NCBI RefSeq assembly: GCF_018613325.1
Contig: NZ_JAGGQJ010000002.1
Coordinates: 186,001 to 250,000, forward strand
Length of the DNA stretch: 64,000 nucleotides
Reading direction: 5' to 3'
From: Bacillus sp. ISL-34
GTDB taxonomy: Bacteria > Bacillota > Bacilli > Bacillales > DSM-1321
This document shows positions 43,011 through 52,140 of this stretch, piece by piece (the stretch's first letter is position 1; each line of letters starts with the position of its first letter). The translations under genes were made by a program, and so were the position numbers. The notes beneath the pieces were generated by a model that searched no databases, had not been told where the DNA came from, and was given only the letters and a program-made list of their open reading frames with translations.

Positions 43011-43775
43011 ATGGGTTATCCTAAAGATTTATTAGCAAGCAGATCAATAATTGAGCACGGTAAATATGCTTTAATTGCACCTGAAGGATTGGTTAATAAT
43101 GTTGTTCCGGGATTTGAGAATTGTATCATTTCCATTTTGGGTTCTCCAAAGCTTGGAGCAAGCTTTGTCGATTACATGGTGACAATGCAAAAGGATGGAA
43201 AGAACAGTGAGGGGTTTGGTGGACAAGAAGATGTTGAGACATTTGTCTATGTTATTGAAGGGAAAATAAAAGCTGCTGCAGGTGAACAAGAGTTTGTCCT
43301 CGATGAAAGCGGTTATTTATACTGTCCGCCAGGAACAAAGATGTATTTAGAAAACCAATCGGATGGAGATTCTAAACTATTCCTATATAAGCAAAAGTAT
43401 CGTCCACTTGAAGGACGGAGGCCATGGGTTTATTCAAACCATGCGAACAACATTGAATTCAGGATTTATGATGATATGCATAATGTCCATCTTAAGGATC
43501 TTTTGCCTGCTGATATAGATTTTGATATGAATTTTCATATTCTTTCCTTTGATCCTGCTGCATCTCATCCGTTCATCGAAACACATGTGCAAGAACATGG
43601 AGCCTACTTACTCTCGGGAGAAGGGATGTATAACCTGGATAATCAGTGGGTTCCTGTAAAGAAAGGAGATTACATTTTTATGGGTCCATATGTACATCAA
43701 GCAGCCTATGCGGTAGGCAGAGAAAATTTAACATATGTTTACTCTAAAGATTGTAATCGTGATGCATCCTTGTAA
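43011..43775 (+). CDS. allE: (S)-ureidoglycine aminohydrolase (bicupin)
   Basis: 254 residues with two cupin halves, as in YlbA/AllE: the first with GQEDVETFVYVIEG and a CPPGTKMYLEN motif, the second with THVQEHGAYLLSGEGMYNL and PYVHQAAYAVG, supplying the Mn-binding Glu/His residues. It hydrolyses (S)-ureidoglycine, the allantoate amidohydrolase product, to (S)-ureidoglycolate and ammonia. Strong AAAGGAGAG. It is 390 bases after allantoinase 2 and before a small cupin. With AllC (37228) it makes a complete allantoate-to-ureidoglycolate route, parallel to PucG transamination. Confidence 0.88.
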   Translation: MGYPKDLLASRSIIEHGKYALIAPEGLVNNVVPGFENCIISILGSPKLGASFVDYMVTMQKDGKNSEGFGGQEDVETFVYVIEGKIKAAAGEQEFVLDESGYLYCPPGTKMYLENQSDGDSKLFLYKQKYRPLEGRRPWVYSNHANNIEFRIYDDMHNVHLKDLLPADIDFDMNFHILSFDPAASHPFIETHVQEHGAYLLSGEGMYNLDNQWVPVKKGDYIFMGPYVHQAAYAVGRENLTYVYSKDCNRDASL

Positions 43776-43902
43776 AAGGTCACATCATTTAGAAGAAATG
43801 CGTAGATGACAACTTCAAGAGATTTAATGCGGGCAGAATTGTATTTTAGGGAGATCCGGTAAGTGTAATTCAAACCATTAAATATAAAAGAGGTGCTGAG
43901 AG

Positions 43903-44286
43903 ATGGACCAGAATGTAATTTTGAACAAAAAGTCGATAATAGAGGAAAGAGTTTTTGAAATCGATAAAATAGCAAAATTCGATTCAAATGCACCACAAAA
44001 AAATTATTTCTATGAAACGGATAAAACTGTTGGGGCAGTTTGGTGTCTTGAACCTGAGCAGGAAGTATTTTTACATTCCCATTCGAATGTTGATGATATT
44101 TGGGTTTGCATTGAGGGGGAAGGAACATACTTTCCTGATCTAGAGAATGAGATCACGATCAGAAAAGGAATGGTTGTATTGGCCAAGCCTAATCAAATTC
44201 ATGGAATGCGTAATACAGGAAACAGTCGATTCATGTTTGTAGGCTTTGCTGCAGGGGCATTGCCTATGGATATAACAAGATATTAG
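43903..44286 (+). CDS. Small single-domain cupin
   Basis: 127 residues, one cupin_2 barrel: FLHSHSNVDDIWVCIEGEGT (His/Glu ligands, about 60-79) and KPNQIHGMRNTG. It follows allE directly and may complete the pathway: no ureidoglycolate lyase (AllA), hydrolase or dehydrogenase is seen in the window, and AllA itself has a cupin-like fold, though this protein is not recognisably AllA. Function unproven. Upstream AAAGAGGTG serves the ATG. Confidence 0.75.
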   Translation: MDQNVILNKKSIIEERVFEIDKIAKFDSNAPQKNYFYETDKTVGAVWCLEPEQEVFLHSHSNVDDIWVCIEGEGTYFPDLENEITIRKGMVVLAKPNQIHGMRNTGNSRFMFVGFAAGALPMDITRY

Positions 44287-44357
44287 AAAAAGGCTAAGAT
44301 AATTAAACATTACAAAATAATTTAAGTTTCTTCTTTTAAAAAACAAAAAAGTGATTA

Positions 44358-44400
44358 AGGCGAAGCGATTGTAATGAAGACAGCGCTTCGCTTATATTTT
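44358..44400 (+). terminator. Terminator after the small cupin gene
   Basis: Eight-base GC-rich stem GCGAAGCG / CGCTTCGC with a 16-base loop followed by TTATATTTTTATTT. Confidence 0.65.
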
Positions 44401-44467
44401 TATTTATAAAAAGTGATGATTTGTAATTTTTACGATTGGTTTCCTTAAAAACTAGCAAACAGATTTT

Positions 44468-45808
44468 ATGAAAATCCAGAAATCGGAAATGGTGATGATT
44501 AAGATGAAACAGCAAGGAGTTACTGTAACATTATTCTCCTCTTTACAGTGGCTTTTTTTTATTTTTGCCAATACGGTTGTCGTACCAATTTCTGTAGGAG
44601 CAGCATTCCAGCTTCCTACAGAAACAATTGAAATGACGATAAGATGCTCCTTTATCTTTACGGGAATATCCTGTATTCTGCAGGCATGGGTTGGGCATCG
44701 TTATCCATTATTGGACAGCCATTCAGGGCTAATGTGGGGTCTGATGATAAATATGGGCATCTCAGCATCTGCACTCGGATTGGATTTTGCAACCGTAGGC
44801 GGAGGAATTGCAACAGGTATTTTGCTGGCTGGAGCTGTAACCGTACTGCTTGCGGCATTTAACCTGATTTATATCATACAAAAAGTAATTAAGCCGATGG
44901 TGATAAGTGTTTATATATTTTTACTGACCTTTCAGCTCATCTTTATTTTCTTCAAAGGTATGTTTAAAATAACCGAAAGTGGAACAATTGATCTCCCTGT
45001 CAGTTTGTTTTCAATCTTGATTGTCATCTTCGTCGGCTTTTTAAGGATTAAAGGAGGGAAAATACTAGGCAATTTCTCAATCCTGATCGGAATTATCGTA
45101 GGATGGTCATTATATCGAATTATTTTCCCTTCAGATCTTCCGACGGCTAGCTCTTCAGGTATGGCATTCACTTTCTTTCCCCTTGGAACTCCAAACTTGA
45201 ATATTGGTATTATTTTTGTTTCCTTTTTTGCGGTCCTTCTGAATTTAACGAATTCTTTCGCTTCTATTCAAGCTGTTGCAGATGTATACAAGGAAAAGGT
45301 GGAACATAGTCAATACAGGAGATCTATTTTTGTAACAGGTATTTTTGCGTTTATCACTTCGATTTTTGGCTTGGTCCCTTTTACACCATTTACATCTACG
45401 ATAGGGTTTTTACAAAGTACCAAGTTATTTAAACGAAAGCCATTCATTATAAGCGGATTTTTGTTTACTCTCCTTGGAGTTATTCCGCCATTAGGGAGAT
45501 TCTTAGGAACAATACCATTAACAATAGGTAACGCCGTTTTATTTGTCGCATACCTTCAGTTGTTCGGGACCGCATTAAACAGCCTGAAAGGAACGTTATT
45601 CAACTCTGAAACGATACTCCGTTTAGCGGGGCCAGTCCTAGTTGGAGTTAGCATTATGAACATACCGCCAGCATTATTCGGCAGTATTCCTGTCCTCTTG
45701 CAGCCTTTCATTACAAATGGTCTCATTATGGGTGTCATTATATCGATCTTTTTGGAAAAATTTATTAATTGGAATAAATTAACAAATAAGTTGGAAGTCG
45801 GGCAGTAA
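44468..45808 (+). CDS. NCS2-family nucleobase permease
   Basis: 446 residues, xanthine/uracil permease family with twelve to fourteen membrane segments: FIFANTVVVPISVGAAFQLP in TM1, PLLDSHSGLMWGLM (TM3), GTPNLNIGIIFVSFFAVLLN and the NSFASIQAVADVYK region typical of the family. It is the likely importer of a purine or ureide (uric acid, xanthine or similar) as the source of allantoin, although no uricase or xanthine dehydrogenase gene is in the window. The exact start is uncertain: several ATG codons lie within the first 16 residues. Confidence 0.82.
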   Translation: MKIQKSEMVMIKMKQQGVTVTLFSSLQWLFFIFANTVVVPISVGAAFQLPTETIEMTIRCSFIFTGISCILQAWVGHRYPLLDSHSGLMWGLMINMGISASALGLDFATVGGGIATGILLAGAVTVLLAAFNLIYIIQKVIKPMVISVYIFLLTFQLIFIFFKGMFKITESGTIDLPVSLFSILIVIFVGFLRIKGGKILGNFSILIGIIVGWSLYRIIFPSDLPTASSSGMAFTFFPLGTPNLNIGIIFVSFFAVLLNLTNSFASIQAVADVYKEKVEHSQYRRSIFVTGIFAFITSIFGLVPFTPFTSTIGFLQSTKLFKRKPFIISGFLFTLLGVIPPLGRFLGTIPLTIGNAVLFVAYLQLFGTALNSLKGTLFNSETILRLAGPVLVGVSIMNIPPALFGSIPVLLQPFITNGLIMGVIISIFLEKFINWNKLTNKLEVGQ

Positions 45809-46112
45809 CCGATATATCTACCTGAAAATGGATGAAGTGCAATAACAACATAAGGTAATTATTCTAAAAAAAATGGGATTTCATTTTACGAGTGAAGAAA
45901 AAAAGGTGTTCATACCATATTGACTATTTTGGACATCTCTAACGATAAACTTGAAGTTGATTATAAGAAAACAAAACAATAAATTTGAGAACTTGAAATC
46001 GAAAACAAATTAAGTATTGAACCCGTTCAAAGGGAGGAGAGATCACCTGGTTTAAGAAAATTATCTCGGCGTATGCCGGGAGTCAAACTAATTTTTAGAG
46101 GAGGAATACATC
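45809..46112. other. Intergenic region before malate synthase
   Basis: 304 bases. A small in-frame stretch reading [15 protein letters not shown] near 46050-46098 has no start codon and is probably a remnant. GAGGAGG lies at the malate synthase ATG. Confidence 0.5.
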
Positions 46113-48287
46113 ATGGGAGAATATGTGAAAGTAGGTAATCTTCAAGTGGCTTCGGTACTTTTTGAATTTATCAATAAAGATGGGCTACCTGGAAGCGAAC
46201 TGAATCAGGAACAATTTTGGGTTGATTTTGAAAAATTGGTACATGACATGTCTCCAAAAAACAAAAAATTGTTAGCTCGTCGTGATAAAATTCAAACCAA
46301 AATCAATACATGGCATAGAGAAAATAAAGAGATGGACTTTGCTGAATATAAAACATTTTTACAAGAAATTGGCTATCTCGAACCTGAAGGAGAAGACTTT
46401 CATATTACGACAGAAGGGGTAGATGATGAAATAGCCTTCCAAGCCGGTCCGCAGCTAGTTGTCCCGGTTGATAATGCTCGTTATGCTATTAACGCTTCAA
46501 ATGCAAGGTGGGGAAGCCTTTATAATGCCCTATATGGTACAGATGTTATTAGCGAAAAAGAAGGAGCCTACCGAGAAGGGAGCTACAATGAAGTACGAGG
46601 TGGAGAAGTCATTTCATTTGCAAAGGATTTTCTTGATCAAGTAACTCCTTTAAAGGATCATTCACATAAAGACGCTGTGAAATATGCAGTAGTAGATGGG
46701 AAATTAGCTGTTACACTTAGAAATGGAGAAATTACGAGTTTAGTAGAGGAATCTAAGCTAGTTGGCAATCATGGTGAATACGGAAAGCCATCGGCGATAT
46801 TATTAAAAAATAATGGGTTGCATTTTGAAATTCAGATTGATAGAAGTCATCCGATCGGTAAAATAGATAAAGCAGGCGTTAAGGACATTCTAATGGAATC
46901 TACTCTTACGACCATTATGGATTGTGAGGATTCTGTTGCGGCAGTGGATGCTGATGATAAAGTCCTGGTCTATCGAAATTGGTTAGGTCTTATGAGGGGG
47001 GATCTGGCTGTAATTTTCAAAAAGGATCATAAAATGATGACACGTACAATGAACCCGGATCGTTTATACAGAGCACCAAATGGAGAAGAATTCTCTTTGC
47101 CTGGTCGTTCACTTATGTTTGTCCGTAACGTGGGACACTTAATGACCACAAACGCAGTCCTGGATGCAAATGGTGAGGAGATTCCTGAAGGGATTATGGA
47201 TACAGTCATGACTAGTTTACTTGCCAAACATTCCCTGTTGGGGAATGGTAAATATCAAAATTCATCTAAAGGATCAGTTTATATCGTTAAACCAAAAATG
47301 CATGGATCCGAAGAGGTGGCTTTTGCCAATGAACTCTTTGATCGTGTGGAAGACATGCTTGGTCTACAGCGAAATACACTGAAAATTGGTGTTATGGACG
47401 AAGAACGTCGAACTTCATTAAACTTGAAAGCATGTATCCGCCAAGTTAAAGAAAGGGTGGCATTTATTAATACAGGTTTTTTAGATCGAACGGGAGACGA
47501 AATTCATACTTCTATGGAAGCCGGACCTATGATCCTCAAAAATAACATGAAAGGATCAAAATGGCTACAAGGTTATGAAAAATCGAATGTCAATGTAGGT
47601 CTAGCAACCGGTTTTCAAGGTCGAGCTCAAATTGGTAAGGGAATGTGGGCAATACCTGATATGATGGCGGAAATGCTAACGCAAAAGATTGGCCATCTGA
47701 AAGCGGGGGCGAATACAGCATGGGTGCCTTCACCGACTGCAGCGACATTGCATGCTCTTCATTATCATCAAGTGGATGTAAAAAAAGTGCAAGATGAGTT
47801 GAAAAAGAATCCAGTAAATTTACGTGATGATATTTTAGAAATCCCAGTGGCTCAAAACCCCGAATGGAGTCCGGAAGAAATTCAGCAAGAGCTGGATAAC
47901 AATGCTCAAGGTATCCTCGGTTATGTTGTACGTTGGGTAGAACAAGGAATTGGTTGTTCCAAAGTACCAGATATCAACAATGTAGGGTTGATGGAAGACC
48001 GTGCCACACTAAGAATTTCGAGTCAGCATATCGCTAACTGGCTTCACCACGGAATTTGTACAAAAGGACAGGTTTTGGAGACTTTACAACGAATGGCTAA
48101 AGTAGTGGATGAACAAAACAGTGGAGATTCAGCCTATCAATGTATCGCGGATAATTACGACAGCTCAGTGGCGTTTCAAGCGGCATGCGACCTAGTGTTT
48201 CAAGGCTATGACCAACCAAGTGGGTATACTGAGCCTATCCTGCATCGACGACGCATTGAAGCGAAGAAAAATAAGTGTAAACATTAA
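46113..48287 (+). CDS. glcB: Malate synthase G
   Basis: 724 residues, the long monomeric G-type: [16 protein letters not shown] near residue 269 (Mg/glyoxylate site), [55 protein letters not shown] and a C-terminal APN-like NAAxL-type segment NWLHHGIC. It condenses glyoxylate with acetyl-CoA to malate. GAGGAGG ribosome binding site. It gives the cell an anaplerotic outlet for glyoxylate from allantoin, in parallel with the carboligase operon at 30.9-37 kb. Confidence 0.9.
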   Translation: MGEYVKVGNLQVASVLFEFINKDGLPGSELNQEQFWVDFEKLVHDMSPKNKKLLARRDKIQTKINTWHRENKEMDFAEYKTFLQEIGYLEPEGEDFHITTEGVDDEIAFQAGPQLVVPVDNARYAINASNARWGSLYNALYGTDVISEKEGAYREGSYNEVRGGEVISFAKDFLDQVTPLKDHSHKDAVKYAVVDGKLAVTLRNGEITSLVEESKLVGNHGEYGKPSAILLKNNGLHFEIQIDRSHPIGKIDKAGVKDILMESTLTTIMDCEDSVAAVDADDKVLVYRNWLGLMRGDLAVIFKKDHKMMTRTMNPDRLYRAPNGEEFSLPGRSLMFVRNVGHLMTTNAVLDANGEEIPEGIMDTVMTSLLAKHSLLGNGKYQNSSKGSVYIVKPKMHGSEEVAFANELFDRVEDMLGLQRNTLKIGVMDEERRTSLNLKACIRQVKERVAFINTGFLDRTGDEIHTSMEAGPMILKNNMKGSKWLQGYEKSNVNVGLATGFQGRAQIGKGMWAIPDMMAEMLTQKIGHLKAGANTAWVPSPTAATLHALHYHQVDVKKVQDELKKNPVNLRDDILEIPVAQNPEWSPEEIQQELDNNAQGILGYVVRWVEQGIGCSKVPDINNVGLMEDRATLRISSQHIANWLHHGICTKGQVLETLQRMAKVVDEQNSGDSAYQCIADNYDSSVAFQAACDLVFQGYDQPSGYTEPILHRRRIEAKKNKCKH

Positions 48288-48887
48288 GTGATTTCTGGGG
48301 CATTCAGACCAACCAGGATGCCATGTTATTAAATTCATGAGGCTTAGCATAGTATCAGATCTTAACTTAACTTCTACCAGTAATTCATACGGGGCTTCGG
48401 ATTAAAATAAGTGATTATTCAATAAAATGGGGGACAAGTGATCAAGATTACTTGTTCCCCATTTTGGTCTAATTCTTTATGAAAAGAAGAAGCAAATAAA
48501 ACATATGTGAATTAGATGTAACAAGATTAGACATCATCTTTCTAGGTTCGCTGTCCATCAGAAGTTAATTGGCCGGCATAAGTAGAACTAGTATCTTAAT
48601 TTATCAAAAATACCAGTGAAATATGATAAGGCGCTGACTATAACAATAAGTACCACTTCTTTTGTTCATAGAAATCTGTATATTATACACATTATTGGTT
48701 TGCTTTCAGTTGGTTATTTTGCACAAAAAAACACCGAAATACTAGCAGAATTGTCAATGAAGTTAAATGCGAAAGCAAGTAAAATAATAGATGACATAAA
48801 TTTTGTGAATGTTCATGACATCAAAGGCTATTGTGAAGGGAAGCGATATGATGGGCAATCAAAACGAAAAATTAATAGATGAAAAGG
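48288..48887. other. Intergenic region after malate synthase
   Basis: 600 bases with a terminator at 48429-48475 and an 88-codon plus-strand frame (48616-48882) that resembles nothing I know. It may be a decayed gene upstream of the M20 pseudogene. Confidence 0.45.
48429..48475 (+). terminator. Terminator after malate synthase
   Basis: GGGGGACAAGTGATC pairs with GATTACTTGTTCCCC (one G-T and one bulge) and is followed by ATTTTGG and a T-rich tract. Confidence 0.7.
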
Positions 48888-49440
48888 ATGATGTTGCGTT
48901 CGATGATAGAATGGTTAGCATTTTTCGGGGCAACAGAGAGTAATGGGGTGACCCGGTTATTATATTCCAAGGAAAGGATGAGCGCTAGCAGGCAATGAAA
49001 GCTGAGGATGGGAAAAAACTTATTACATATTTTGATAGTGTATGCTTTAAGGGGTCCCTTTGGTGGAATCATTCTGACCAGTTCCCATATAGAAACGGAC
49101 AAGGATGGGGTGGAATATGACGGCGCATATGGGGTCGTCAGCCATATTGTCGGGCAGCGCCTTTATACGGTGAAAATCATTGGTGAGAGTGATCATGCGG
49201 GCACCACTCCCATTCATAAAGGAAGGATGCTGTCGTCTGGCTTCCGAATTCAATGTTCCGAATGGCATCGGCGAGGAAGAGGTTCTTGAAAGGTTTTGTA
49301 AGGACATCTTTTCGACTCTCGATTCCCTGGCAAAGAAAGCGGAAATGAAGCTGGGGTTTCACAATGGATGGATGTCAAACCTGTTGCGATGGATATGGAA
49401 AAGGGAATCGGATTTTTGAATGAAGTACTTTATAAAATAG
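48888..49440 (+). pseudogene. Allantoate amidohydrolase (M20) pseudogene
   Basis: Pieces of an M20 amidohydrolase in changing frames. EWLAFFGATESNGVTRLLYS and KERMSASRQ end in a stop; then LITYFDSV, GPFGGIILTSSHIET and KDGVEYDGAYGVV follow, then the lid TVKIIGESDHAGTTPIHKG, EEVLERFCKDIFSTLDSLAK, and VKPVAMDMEKG. The GSHIDT metal motif is garbled, catalytic EE and HxEQG segments are deleted, and at least three frameshifts occur. Codon use is more GC-rich than in the intact allC at 37228. It abuts pucG and was probably its operon partner. Confidence 0.8.
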
Positions 49441-49462
49441 CCTATTGAAGGAGTTGGTTAAA

Positions 49463-50725
49463 ATGGCATATTCAGAATTGAATGCACCGATGAGAACGAT
49501 CATGACACCAGGACCAGTCGAAGTTGACCCGCGTGTTTTAAGGGCGATGAGCACACCGATATTAGGGCAATTCGATCCTGCATTCACCACTATCATGAAT
49601 GAAGTGATGGAAATGCTGCGTTTGGTTTTTCAAACGAAAAATAAATGGGCGTTCCCGATTGATGGCACCTCAAGATCCGGTAATGAAGCGATTCTATGCA
49701 GCATCATTGAGCCGGGGGATAAAGTTCTGGTTCCTATATTCGGAAGGTTCGGTCATTTATTGGTGGAAATCTGTGAGCGATACGGAGCTGAAGTCCATAC
49801 GATGGAATGTCCTTGGGGAGAGGTGTTCGAGCCGCAAGCAGTCATTGCGGAAATCAAGAAAGTCTCCCCGAAAATAACAGCAATCGTCCATGGGGAAACC
49901 TCCACTGGTTGTATGCAGCCTTTGAAGGAAATCGGGTTGGCCTGCCGTGAATTGGGTGTCCTGCTTGTGGTGGATGCGGTTGCCTCCATCGGGGGCACCG
50001 ATGTTAAGGTGGATGAATGGTGTATTGATGGATTGATAGGAGGGACACAAAAATGCTTGTCCGTTCCTTCCGGTATGGCACCGATTACGTATAATGAGCG
50101 AATAGAAGAAATCATCCAGTCCCGCAAAAAGGTGGAACGTGGTATTGCCACGGATGAAGACAACCAAGAGGTTTCACTCAGCCGTCCGATCGCCAGTAAT
50201 TATTTCGATTTAAGCATGCTGCAGGATTATTGGGGACCGCGCCGTTTGAATCACCATACAGAAGCTACTTCCATGATTTATGCGTTACGTGAAGGATTGC
50301 GCCTTGTGCTCGAAGAAGGTCTGGAAACGCGCTTTGCCCGTCATGAACTCCACGAAGCTGCTCTCGTTGAAGGGATCAAGGCAATGGGACTAATGTTATT
50401 CGGGGATGGGAAAAACAAACTTCCGTGTGTAACTTGCATTGAAATTCCAAAAGGAATCGATGGTGAAGCTGTAAGAGACATGCTGTTGAATGAATTTGGC
50501 ATCGAAATCGCTTCCTCATTTGGTCCGCTTCACGGGAAAATCTGGAGGATCGGGACCATGGGGTTCAGTTGCAGGAAAGAAAACATCCTGTTTGTATTGG
50601 CCTCCTTGGAAGCTGTCCTTTTGCGCCACGGGCTCCAAGTTAATCGGGGAGAGGCTTTGCAGGCTGCGCTGGATGTATATGTAGAAAAGAAGGAGAAAAT
50701 GGTAGCATCACAAGGATCTCTTTGA
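49463..50725 (+). CDS. pucG: (S)-ureidoglycine-glyoxylate aminotransferase
   Basis: 420 residues from ATG 49463, with GAAGGAG ten bases upstream; the open frame reaches back to TTG 49445 inside the site. Class V fold-type I aminotransferase: MTPGPVEVDPRVLRAMSTPI, DGTSRSGNEAILCSII, VVDAVASIGGTDVKVDEW and the PLP-lysine motif LIGGTQKCLSVPSGMAP. PucG transfers the amino group of ureidoglycine to glyoxylate, giving oxalurate and glycine. It is the only intact gene between two pseudogenes (M20 and allantoinase), so it appears to have been kept by selection. Confidence 0.9.
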   Translation: MAYSELNAPMRTIMTPGPVEVDPRVLRAMSTPILGQFDPAFTTIMNEVMEMLRLVFQTKNKWAFPIDGTSRSGNEAILCSIIEPGDKVLVPIFGRFGHLLVEICERYGAEVHTMECPWGEVFEPQAVIAEIKKVSPKITAIVHGETSTGCMQPLKEIGLACRELGVLLVVDAVASIGGTDVKVDEWCIDGLIGGTQKCLSVPSGMAPITYNERIEEIIQSRKKVERGIATDEDNQEVSLSRPIASNYFDLSMLQDYWGPRRLNHHTEATSMIYALREGLRLVLEEGLETRFARHELHEAALVEGIKAMGLMLFGDGKNKLPCVTCIEIPKGIDGEAVRDMLLNEFGIEIASSFGPLHGKIWRIGTMGFSCRKENILFVLASLEAVLLRHGLQVNRGEALQAALDVYVEKKEKMVASQGSL

Positions 50726-50732
50726 TTAATTG

Positions 50733-51550
50733 TTGTCCATGTGCATTTTAGCGAACCTGGCCGCGCTCATTGGGAAGGCTTTGAAACAGGATCGCAAATG
50801 ATGGCGGCGGGAGGCGGCCACATATTTCGATATGCCATTGAATGGAATCCCTTCAACCGTCGATCGAAAGGCTCTCCTTGAAAAGGGCAAGCTCGGTGAG
50901 ATGAAGTCTGTTATAGACTTTGGGTTATGGGGAGGACTGGTCCAGGGAAATATCGATGATTTAGAGGATCTCGCCAAATCCGGAGTCATCGGATTTAAGG
51001 CTTTTCTTTCAGCGACGGGAAATGAGGAGTTTGAACGGGCAGATGATTTCACCCTTTTTACATGGAATGAAGAAAATAGCAGAATTGGGCAAGGTCTTGG
51101 CCCTTCATGCGGAAAGTGATCCGACCACTCACCATGTGCTTATGAGCTGAAAGATCCTGCCATACATAATATTTTTGAAGCGTGGGGCAATTTTCGCTGA
51201 TGTCGATGATAGAATTGGCTGTTTTACACGGTATCCCGCTTTATAAAGTCGCTGAGTGGACAGCTTCAGCCCAGGCAAAAAGGTTCGGTCTCTCTTCTAG
51301 AAAAGGACAAATTAAGGAAGGGAAGGATGCAGACCTTGCCATCGTTTCCCTTAATGGTACGCATGAAGTTTCGGAAACGAATTTTTTTGCGAAACATAAG
51401 CAAAGCGTTTATATGGGCCATAACTTTCCTTGCCAAATCACGGCTACGATCAATAGAGGGAAAATAGTTTACCAGACTGATGTAATAAGTGAAAGGGAGC
51501 GTGGGGAGTGGCTAAAAGTGATAGATTCCAGCATTGCGGTCAATAACTAG
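50733..51550 (+). pseudogene. Allantoinase pseudogene
   Basis: Starts at [20 protein letters not shown] without the normal N-terminus, shifts frame at AAGGGHIF, then continues as [17 protein letters not shown] through IGFKAFLSATGNEEF in the next frame. It loses about 180 residues containing the second half of the metal site and resumes at SDHSPCAYELKDPAIHN and IFEAWG, ending with ELAVLHGIPLYKVAEWTA and KHKQSVYMGHNF. GC-richer than the two intact allantoinases. It retains a good terminator downstream. It completes a decayed puc operon around pucG. Confidence 0.85.
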
Positions 51551-51569
51551 GTAGAAGGCTTAAGGTTGA

Positions 51570-51600
51570 GGGGGATTCCAAATCGGGAATCCCCCTTTTT
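51570..51600 (+). terminator. Terminator after the allantoinase pseudogene
   Basis: GGGGGATTCC / GGAATCCCCC stem with a six-base loop and a T5 tail. Confidence 0.8.
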
Positions 51601-51641
51601 ATAATCTCTTTGTATGTATCTTGGGCATATCAAGGGGAAAA

Positions 51642-51672
51642 GGATCCGGACAAGTGGATTGCTTGTCCGGAT
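51642..51672. terminator. Hairpin between convergent transcription units
   Basis: ATCCGGACAAG / CTTGTCCGGAT perfect stem with a seven-base loop, just past the paaI stop; the minus-strand T run is weak. Confidence 0.5.
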
Positions 51673-51678
51673 TCAAAC

Positions 51679-52125
51679 TTATTCAACTTGGTTGACGAAA
51701 AATTGATTTTTCCTGAATACCATCGCTTCCATGGTTGCAATCAATTCCCTTTCATTTAACACGTCTATTTTATACCATGCCAGTTTATGGTTTTTCTTTA
51801 TCTCTTCCGCTCTGGCAGTTAAAGTCTCACCCGGTTTGCCCGCTGATAAGAAGTTGATGTTGTTTGAAACGCCAACCGCTATTTTGCCATATGAATTGCT
51901 GGCTGCTGCAAACACGTAATCAGCAAGTGAAAAGATGATGGCGCCGTGAACCGTTCCGTGTGCATTGAGCATGTGGTCACTTGGAATCAATTCTGCTTCC
52001 GCTGTCCCGGGACCGAGTTTCGTCAATTTCATCCCGAGAAAAGAAGCATATGGTTCGTCAACCAGTACTTGTTTGATTTGATCGTAATGCAATTCGTGAA
52101 TATCCTGATCTAATTGTGCGGTCAT
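51679..52125 (-). CDS. paaI: PaaI-like hotdog thioesterase
   Basis: 148 residues with the hotdog acyl-CoA thioesterase core: FLGMKLTKLGPGTAEAELIP, NAHGTVHGAIIFSLADYVFA (catalytic HGxxxxLAD) and SNNINFLSAGKPGETLTARA. In phenylacetate catabolism PaaI releases CoA from dead-end intermediates and protects CoA pools. It is last in a minus-strand operon with the symporter and the DUF485 gene, divergent from paaK. Confidence 0.87.
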   Translation of the reverse strand: MTAQLDQDIHELHYDQIKQVLVDEPYASFLGMKLTKLGPGTAEAELIPSDHMLNAHGTVHGAIIFSLADYVFAAASNSYGKIAVGVSNNINFLSAGKPGETLTARAEEIKKNHKLAWYKIDVLNERELIATMEAMVFRKNQFFVNQVE

Positions 52126-52140
52126 GGAAATCCCCCTTCT

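Noticed and set aside
44287..44467. Possible purine riboswitch before the NCS2 permease
   Set aside because: I looked for the conserved TATA...loop and P1 stem elements of the purine aptamer and did not see them; only a terminator of the upstream gene is present.
48616..48882. 88-codon plus-strand frame upstream of the M20 pseudogene
   Set aside because: No ribosome binding site and no recognisable domain; kept only as part of the intergenic description.
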